Origin: Phocoena phocoena
Lineage: Eukaryota; Chordata; Mammalia; Artiodactyla; Phocoenidae
Assembly (NCBI RefSeq): GCF_963924675.1
Contig: NC_089230.1
Coordinates: forward strand, 496,001-560,000
Direction of reading: 5' to 3'
DNA length: 64,000 nt
Each line of letters opens with the position of its first letter. Position 1 is the first letter of the stretch. The notes below the pieces were generated by a model. It saw only the letters and a program-made list of their open reading frames with translations. It was not told the origin of the DNA and made no database searches. The position numbers were made by a program, and so were the translations under genes. Positions 57,311 to 64,000 of this stretch are shown here, one piece after another.

Positions 57311-59479
57311 CCTGTAAACTAAGGACAGAATCCGGGGGCAGCGTCAGCGGGCCGTCAGCCCAGCCTCACACGCCCCCTCCGTGGGTAGCATCGCCCTGGG
57401 GCCGGGCTCCCCGGAGCCTCCATCCCCTGCCACTGGCACCTGGGTCGGCCGGGAGAGGACCTGCCACCTCCGGGCAGGGAGAGCAAGCCTGCCGTCCCCA
57501 CCCTCCCGTCCCCACCCCGTGCTGGCCGAGCAGGGTCAGCAGCTGGCAGCCCGGCCATCCACTTCTCTGCTGCAGGCAGACGGAGAGCTGGGCCGAGACA
57601 GCCCCGCCTCGCTGACCTGGCCCCTGCCCCAGAGGAGGGTGGAGCCGTGAGATGGAAGAAGCCCAGGTCCCTGGACATCCGCGGGCATGGGAGCCACAGC
57701 GCCCGTGGTGGGAGGGGGATGAGCCACTGGGAGTGGCCGTCCTACCCTGCGGGCACACCTACTCTGGGCAACATGGATGCCACTGTGAGCGTGCACCCCT
57801 CGAGGGGTCCGCCCGGGACCACCAGGGCTGGCGTGGGCTCAGCTCCTCCCCTGAGCTGCATGCTTCACTCCCCTGATGGTCACCCCCCGGGGCTGCCACG
57901 CCGTGTCTGGCTGACGGTGGACACAGAGCTGCAGGGCCAGCATGGGAATGTCACACACGCCAACGGCGGGGCGGCCAGCGGACGGAGGGCGGCTGTGGCG
58001 GGCAATGCTCACCTGAGAAGCACGACGGCGGGAGCGGGGCCGGGCAGCTCCAGCTCCAGGTGATGCCGGGTCAACGTTCCCTCTTGGCCACGCTGCTGAC
58101 GACAGCAAACCAGCCCGGGCGTGACCCAGGGGATGGGTCTCCTGGGTTCCTTGGGAAAGCGGACGGAGCATAACTGAAGGTCGTGGCCTTAAGGTGACCA
58201 CGGATCACGCAGAATTTAGAATTTTGCTGACAGAAATGTCAGCCTCAAAGCACATCTTACAGCTCCTGCAGCCCAGCCCGTGTTTCTGGGGCTGCCGTTC
58301 CAGTGCAGGGTCCCCAGGCGGTGGGCTCCACTCGGGCCGTTGGTCAGAGGCCAGTATCCCTCCTTCCACGCAGCTGACCAGGAAGCCAGTGTCCCAAGTG
58401 GGACAGCGGGTTGTCGCTGGGAAGCTACTCAGGAAGCACAACGGGTTTACAGCCGAGGCCTTGCGGGAGCCCCTTCCCAGCCTTTGAGAGAAAGTAGACA
58501 AATAGTCCGTTTTGAGTGGCTCCGGCCAACGGCTTGAGGTCATTTGTAGGAAACGGTGAAATCAACCCAGAGTCTCCCCGAACCAGTATGATGCCCCCGA
58601 CTCGGGCCGCGACAATGGCTTTTCCGTCTGAGGACTTAATGCCACAGTCAGCGGGTCAGGGCCAGTCTGCTCGGCCCACAGACGCCGGCCTGTGTGCAGA
58701 CGGACGTGCAGACAACCTGCGCCCCGGGAACCCGGGCCCGTGGCGCTTCATGGAAAGACTCTCCCGGGAGCTCACCACCCGGCCCCATCCCAGGACCCGG
58801 GACCCAGCCCCTCCCTCCGTTGTCCCGGCCACTGGGCTGCTCCTAGCGGAGGGGCCCAGCGTGGCCTCCTGCTCACACCGTTTGCTGCCTCCCGAGCCCC
58901 GCGGGGCTTGCTTTTGTTTCTCTGTTGGTCTCACCAGGACTGAGACAAAGAGACGCTGCCGGGTAACCAGAGGTATGGCCCCACATGCGGAGCGGGGGCC
59001 ACAGGAAGAGCCCCCTGTCCGTTCGGGATGCACGGGAACCGCTCTCCTGGCACCGGGGCTGCTGTGAGCATGAACATGGAAGTTCCGGGCACCAGCTGGG
59101 CTTCCGTCCCGCTGTCGGAGCCGCTGCCAGCCCGGCCTGGCAGGAGCCACTGTTGCCGTGAGCTGGAGGGAGAAATGGATTAAGTGCCGCCGAGCACACC
59201 AACCCCGAGTCAGATGGAGACTCAGGCATCAGCAGAGGAGCGGGGGGCGGGGCCCGGCTTCGGGGCCGTCAGGACAGATTGTGTTTTGGCAGCTGAGGTA
59301 ACGCCTGGCGGGAAGGTGGGAGACCCTCTGCGCAGCACAGCCTGAGGAGGTGCGTGATTAGAAGCTGCCTGGCTGCGGCTCCAGGTGAAAGAAGGGACCC
59401 CCGGGCAGCGGGGAGGCTGTCCACACGGCACACGCCCTGGGCCCCGCCAGCGGGAGCCGTGTGCACAGCAGGCGAGACG
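57311..59479. other. GC-rich unique sequence, no gene seen
   Basis: Open frames of 112 to 183 codons on both strands overlap each other throughout, and no domain is visible. No named repeat is recognised. Confidence 0.5.
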
Positions 59480-60994
59480 CAGAAACATTAACCAGACCGA
59501 CAGTCAGATCGTTTGCCTGATTGCTGCTTCGGGAACAGTTTACCTTTCACACAGGCCCACCTGTGCTCCCCCCAACACTTTATTTGGGCTTTTGGGGGCG
59601 TGTTATCTTGTTCAAACATTCCTTTGCCGAGCTGGGCAGTGGGGCAGGGGGAGGGGCTGTCAGAGGAGGGAGAGCTGCCCCTACCGTCTGGCAGCCTCGT
59701 GGGGCTCGGCTGACTCGGGACAGCAGGAACCCCTGGGCGGGCATCTCTGTCGGGAGCTTGGTTTTAATTCGCCACTAATGTTTTCAAACTGCTTCCTGAT
59801 ACATGAACGTGTCACCACCTCGTCTCAGCCTCTGCCAAACTGAATGGCAGGTGTGTGTACAGTGTGTTTTCTGTTTTCCGGGAAAGATAAATAAATAACA
59901 CTCGCTTTGCATAATGGCTTGGCCCTCGCCACGGAGCTTGCTAGGAGGTACTTCTGACAAACACGGGTCTTCTCTCGGTGTAAATGCTCTAGTCGGGATT
60001 ATCCCTAAAGAAATCCAGGCCAAGGAAGGATTTAGCTTTTTGACTGAAATATTATATTGTGCTCCCGGAAGCTGAGTCCGCAGGATGGACTTGGATGATG
60101 GAATAAGCCTTCCTGCTTATCTGATGCCTGGTCACATATGTAAAATGTCACATCACGCCAGCCGCTCCGTCCAGGGTGCGCCGTCCACCAGCGCTGCCTG
60201 GGGGCGCGTGAGCCTCGGCTATTTTGTCCTGTGCGTGGACGGCAGGTCCTCCTGACGGAACAGGAGGCTTCCCAGGCACAGGAGCCCTGGGGCAGAGCTG
60301 AGCACACAGACGGCCGTGTAACGCCAGTTAGTCAGCAGATACGCATGGGCCGTAGGCCCCCTTACAGTGGCTTCTTCGTTAAGCAATCTTTAAAACGTTG
60401 AAGAAGCCGTTCCGCTCCTCTGCTCGGCCGCCCACCCCCGGATCACCCCTCCCGCAGTTTACCCACCGCCCAAGGCCCCACTGCAAACGTGACCTCAGTG
60501 GGCCGAGATCCTGCTGGTTGGTGGGGCTTTTTGAGCGGGAGCCTGCCCGGTGCCTTCTCATTCGTTTCCAGTCTTTCGCTTCTGGTTAGTCTCTTGTGCG
60601 GCTTTTACCCCACGTGCGGGTGAGAGGCGGCGGCACGGACAGCACGCGGGGAAACCCTTGGTTCATCTCCCAGGGCTGCTGCTGTGGGGATGGGTTCTGT
60701 TATCGTCAGCCATGCTTTGCCCCTTTTGAAAAATGGCAGCGTCAAGGCTTTAAGGCTCGTGCCATCATCAGAAAGCGTTGATTGGCTTAAACAAACATGT
60801 TCCAGGAGCCTTAGATCAGACAGCACGCAGGTGCGTGGCTCCACCCGCACTGGCAGCCGCGTGAGATCCATCATCCAGCGTTACAGCCGTCGGAGAGGCG
60901 GATGCGGTCCCTGCCCAGCTGTTTAAGGAGGAGGTTCAGGAGGAAATGCCAGCAGGTGAACAGCTCTCGGCTTGATGAGGCTTTCCCAGCGCCC

Positions 60995-61450
60995 CTACCT
61001 CAAGGTGGTGTGTTTATTGCCAACTGCACTGCAGAGGCGACAAATAAATAACCCGTGAGTCAGTGCCTGTAGCCCATTTACAGGCACCTCCACGACACAC
61101 ATAATATCAAAAACTGGGTCCTGTGTGTCATCCAGACCCAGGGCTTGGGCTCCTTGCACCTGACCAAAGTCCCGGGGGATAAATATTTTGTAAAAAGCCT
61201 CAAGATCGCTCCCCTTTGGTGGTGAGTGCCTGCTCCATCTTGGAGGTAGAAATCTTTTCTCCTCTTGGTTTCCAGTCACCACAAAATTGTAATGTGATTC
61301 TGTAAAATTGAAAGGCAACAAGCAAGCTTCGGAAATGAAGGTGTTCAGGGGATCCATAGGCTTACTGTGGCGGCTCCTCCGTCTCCGGTCCCTCACTCTG
61401 CTGTTGCCATGGAGACTGGCGTGCTGGCAGGTCTGTCTGATAGCAGGCAT
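60995..61450 (-). other. 151-codon open frame, unlikely gene
   Basis: This minus-strand frame (ATG near 61450) is long for sequence of about 49% GC and contains no simple repeat. Composition is plausible for a protein, but I see no domain, signal peptide or membrane segment, and no family I recognise. No upstream promoter or splice pattern is convincing. I list it because it is the least easily explained frame in the window, not as a called gene. Confidence 0.15.
61403..61416. promoter_or_regulatory. RFX-type X-box candidate
   Basis: gttgccatggagac matches an X-box palindrome apart from one base in the right half-site. It sits at the 5' end of the minus-strand open frame at 60995-61450. Confidence 0.4.
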
Positions 61451-61502
61451 CTGTGAACTTCGATTTCCTATGTATTTGCTTTCTAACTTATTTCTTAGGT
61501 TA

Positions 61503-61924
61503 TTTTTAAAAGGCTAAATTGACGTGTATCCCATCAATTTAAATTTATTGACAATGTTTATCTAATCCTTCTAGCTTCCTACATACCTACTTCTGTGCAC
61601 TCTTGCTTTGTTTAAGACACTTGCTTTGTTTAAGACGAGCATACTGTATGTCACTTTCTTCATTAAAATATATATATCTATTATTTTTCAAACTCAGAGA
61701 ACGAATGTCAGCTTTTAAATAATGGCATGGCTGCACAGCTCTGGGGTTTTTTTGCCATAAGGTTTGTTAAATGAATTCAAGATGCTGTTGAACTCCAGAT
61801 GCTTGAGAAAATGGTACGTCCTTATGGAAAATTGGGTTTTCAATAATACATGCTATAGAGCTCAGCTAAACATAATTACATGTCAAAATAAAATTCAAAA
61901 CTTTTAAAAAGCTGGTTTCAAAAG
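61503..61924. other. AT-rich sequence, no gene seen
   Basis: AT-rich, with a short imperfect repeat acacttgctttgtttaagac near 61617 and a tatata run near 61667. It may be the outer edge of the ancient L1 that follows. Confidence 0.45.
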
Positions 61925-62690
61925 TGGTTATAGGTAATTTGTTTTATCTCTTAATAGATCTAAAGATTTAAAAAATAACAGGATCATCTTCAGAGAAGCT
62001 GAAAAAGTATTTCATAAAATTCAGCATTAAAAACCTCAATAAAGGGCTCCCCTGGTGGCGCAGTGGTTGAGAGTCCGCCTGCCGATGCAGGGGACACGGG
62101 TTCATGCCCCGGTCCAGGAAGATCCCACATGCTGTGGAGCAGCTGGGCCTGTGAGCCATGGCCGCTGAGCCTGCGCGTCCAGAGCCTGTGCTCCGCAACG
62201 GGAGCGGCCACAGCAGTGAGAGGCCCGCGTACCGCAAAAAAACAAACAAACAAAAAACCCTCAATAAAATAGGATTAAATATTTCCTTAACATGGCAAAA
62301 TACACTTATCTCAGCCCAAAGACAACACGAAGTGAAAACCTTCTACAAATAATAAGAAAATTTAGTAAGATATCAGTGTATAAAATTAAAATAGAGAAAC
62401 CAATAGCTTTAAAAGATATAATGGAAGAAATTACCTCCATTTAATTACCCAAAAAACAAAGATAAAGTTTCTAAGAATAAACCTAAGAAATTAACATCTA
62501 TTTGAGAAACATTTTTAAATACCCTAAAAAAATTCATATAAGAAAACGTGAACAAATGGAGAGGTTACTGCGTTCTTCACCAGGAAGACTCAACATCACA
62601 GGACAGTCTCCCCAACCTGTTTCATAACTTAATGCAACCACAACAAAAATAAGGATGGATTGAGGTTTTTCTGGATATTTGATTTTGAAT
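61925..62690 (+). mobile_element. Ancient L1 ORF2 relic, interrupted by a SINE
   Basis: Plus-strand text before and after the SINE continues the same decayed ORF2: tcttaatagatctaaagatt and cagagaagctgaaaaagtat on the left, and ccttctacaaataataagaa, ctaagaataaacctaagaaa and ccaggaagactcaacatcac on the right. Many stops and indels are present. The SINE insertion at 62044 split this older element. Confidence 0.7.
62044..62251 (+). mobile_element. CHR-type SINE, plus strand
   Basis: The tRNA-like head gggctcccctggtggcgcag starts the element. The A-box-like TGGCGCAGTGG lies at 62056-62066 and the B-box-like GGTTCATGCCC at about 62099-62109. The tail ends with an AC/A-rich run (aaaaaaacaaacaaacaaaa). 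An imperfect target duplication aaaacctcaataaa / aaaaccctcaataaa brackets it, about 62030-62043 and 62254-62268. The copy is similar in length to those at 6 and 23 kb. Confidence 0.96.
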
Positions 62691-62693
62691 TTT

Positions 62694-63085
62694 TTTAACA
62701 TCTTTATTGGGGTATAATTGCTTCACAATGGTGTGTTAGTTTCTGCTTTATAACAAAGTGAATCAGTTATACATATGTTCCCATATCTCTTCCCTCTTGC
62801 GTCTCCCTCCCTCCCACCCTCCCTACCCCACCCCTCCAGGTGGTCACAAAGCACCAAGCTGATATCCCTGTGCTATGCGGCTGCTTCCCACTAGCTTTCT
62901 ATTTTACGTTTGGTAGTGTATATATGTCCATGCCTCTCTCTCGCTTTGTCACAGCTCACCCTTCCCCCTCCCCATATCCTCAAGTCCATTCTCCAGTAGG
63001 TCTGTGTCTTTATTCCTGTCTTACCCCCAGGTTCTTCATGACATTTTTTTTCTTAAATTCCATATATATGTGTTAGCATACAGTA
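62694..63085 (-). mobile_element. Young-type L1 LINE 3' UTR, inverted
   Basis: The plus strand shows aacatctttattggggtata, attgcttcacaatggtgtgt, the pyrimidine-rich ccctccctcccaccctccct, cgctttgtcacagctcaccc, and tccatatatatgtgttagca at the right. This is the reverse of the cetartiodactyl L1 3' UTR and is the best-preserved L1 piece in the window. It is truncated to under 400 bases. Confidence 0.93.
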
Positions 63086-64000
63086 TTTGTCCAGCAGAGC
63101 CCCTGCCAGGCCCCTCCCCTTCTCTGCGAACCCCCGGGGACACAGTCTGTGGTTCCTGCCTGCTGCCCCCTCCCGCCCACCTGACCCCGATTGCCAGAGC
63201 CGTGGACGTCCCCCAGCCTCGTCCCGAGACATTTCTGGGGTCATGTCTTCCTCTGAACCCCCGGGGCCTCCTTCCTGCACTCGGCTGAATCCTTCTTGGC
63301 CTTCCTGGTTGTGCTTTGTTCTAACCATCATTCCTCCCAAGGGTTCGTCCTCACCTCTCTCCTCACCTGGCATACCCTCCAAGCCCAATCTGATGACTCC
63401 AACCCAGACCAAGGATGGAGAGGGAAACAGCAGGACCTTATGGCACCTGGGGCCCCTGCTGACCCCAGACCCAGCGCCTCTCCGATGGCACTTCCTGCCA
63501 TCCATCCCCGCCATCCACAGCGATGGCCTCTTCCCTCTGCAGCCTCTTGGGACCCTTCAGCCTCCCTAGCAGAATGCCTTGCCCACAGTGGAATGAAGTA
63601 CTTATTTTCTGAGTAGTTATGTCTATTTATTATGTAACTTTCATCCAAGCCAGAGAAATCGGAATTATCAACTACTACAGGGAAGAAAAAGAAAGAAATG
63701 AGCTGAAATACAGGAATCTGATCCCAGCAAGAAACTGGGTCCCTCCAGAGCGCTGACAGCGCTAACACACGTTCACAGGAAGGGCAGGCTCGTGACATTT
63801 CCTCACTGACACTCAAAGCCGTGTTACGTCTTACAAATGGGAGGGGAGAGTTGCAGTAACTCAGGGGCGAGGTTTTGTGAGATACAGTTACTCATGGGCT
63901 ACAGCAGCCAAGTTAAATTCCCGCGCAGAGCTGCAGGAAGGCCCAGCAACACTCCTGAGCACCCTCAGGGGTCTCGCAGTATAACAGAGAACACGCCTAG
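63086..64000. other. Unique sequence, no gene seen
   Basis: GC-rich to about 63590, AT-richer after. Overlapping frames of 106 to 162 codons on opposite strands have no domain. No named repeat is recognised to the window end. Confidence 0.5.

Larger units (their letters stand above)
59480..61502. other. Unique, repeat-free block; candidate conserved noncoding region
   Basis: Unlike its GC-rich neighbours this two-kilobase block is of moderate composition and carries no repeat I can name. It has dispersed AT-rich patches with homeodomain- or GATA-like words (gataaataaataacac, gttaattt-like runs) between GC-rich spacers. That texture is common in developmental noncoding elements, but conservation cannot be seen from one sequence. 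It includes the open frame at 60995-61450 and an RFX-like X-box. Confidence 0.35.

Noticed and set aside
62044..62130. tRNA-like sequence with A and B boxes
   Set aside because: It is the tRNA-derived head of a SINE, not a functional tRNA gene.
1..64000. A CRISPR array, operon, prophage or other multi-gene system
   Set aside because: The DNA is mammalian and repeat-rich. The tandem arrays lack the spacer-repeat structure of CRISPR and no gene cluster is present.

Overview
This is a window of cetacean (whale, dolphin or porpoise) nuclear genomic DNA. The evidence is three copies of the tRNA-derived CHR-type SINE: minus strand at about 6171-6379 and 23412-23623, plus strand at 62044-62251. Each has an intact A-box-like segment, a B-box-like segment and a short A-rich tail, and each is flanked by a target-site duplication. 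This SINE is typical of cetaceans and their closest relatives. The sequence cannot say which species. Base composition alternates between GC-rich, VNTR-rich stretches and AT-rich retrotransposon islands, like a gene-poor, possibly distal (subtelomere-like) mammalian region. That positional idea is inference.

I find no protein-coding exon, tRNA, rRNA or other RNA gene I can defend. Every long open frame lies inside a simple repeat or minisatellite, inside GC-rich sequence where stop codons are rare, or inside a retrotransposon relic. None shows a recognisable domain. No CRISPR array, operon, insertion sequence or other prokaryote-style system is present.

Layout. 1-6 kb: a 1.33-kb GGT/GAT trinucleotide VNTR, a small tandem duplication, then an inverted L1 3' end with a perfect hairpin just beyond it. 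6-15 kb: a SINE, an MIR, an ancient L1 relic, a 44-bp minisatellite and a GATA-type array. 15-23 kb: GC-rich sequence with a CpG-dense patch and two more minisatellites. 23-32 kb: a young SINE with a perfect 15-bp target duplication, then GC-rich sequence with GT-rich tracts. 32-40 kb: old repeats (MLT1-like LTR, a 3'-UTR-type L1, a hAT-like element, an LTR-like element, L2, MER5A-like, MIR). 40-45 kb: mostly unique, with a 72-bp tandem duplication. 45-47.2 kb: a 1.9-kb L1 3' part with a decayed ORF2. 47-54.7 kb: GC-rich, with the two densest CpG clusters of the window at 51.6-52.0 and 52.4-52.6 kb, the best promoter candidate. 54.7-57 kb: two further L1 relics. 57-61.9 kb: unique sequence, including a candidate conserved block. 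61.9-63.1 kb: an ancient L1 interrupted by a SINE and abutted by a younger L1 3' end.

I see no undescribed multi-gene system. The observations most worth checking are the VNTR architecture at 670-2000, the CpG-island pair near 52 kb, the unique block at 59.5-61.5 kb, and several small duplications and hairpins not explained by standard repeats.
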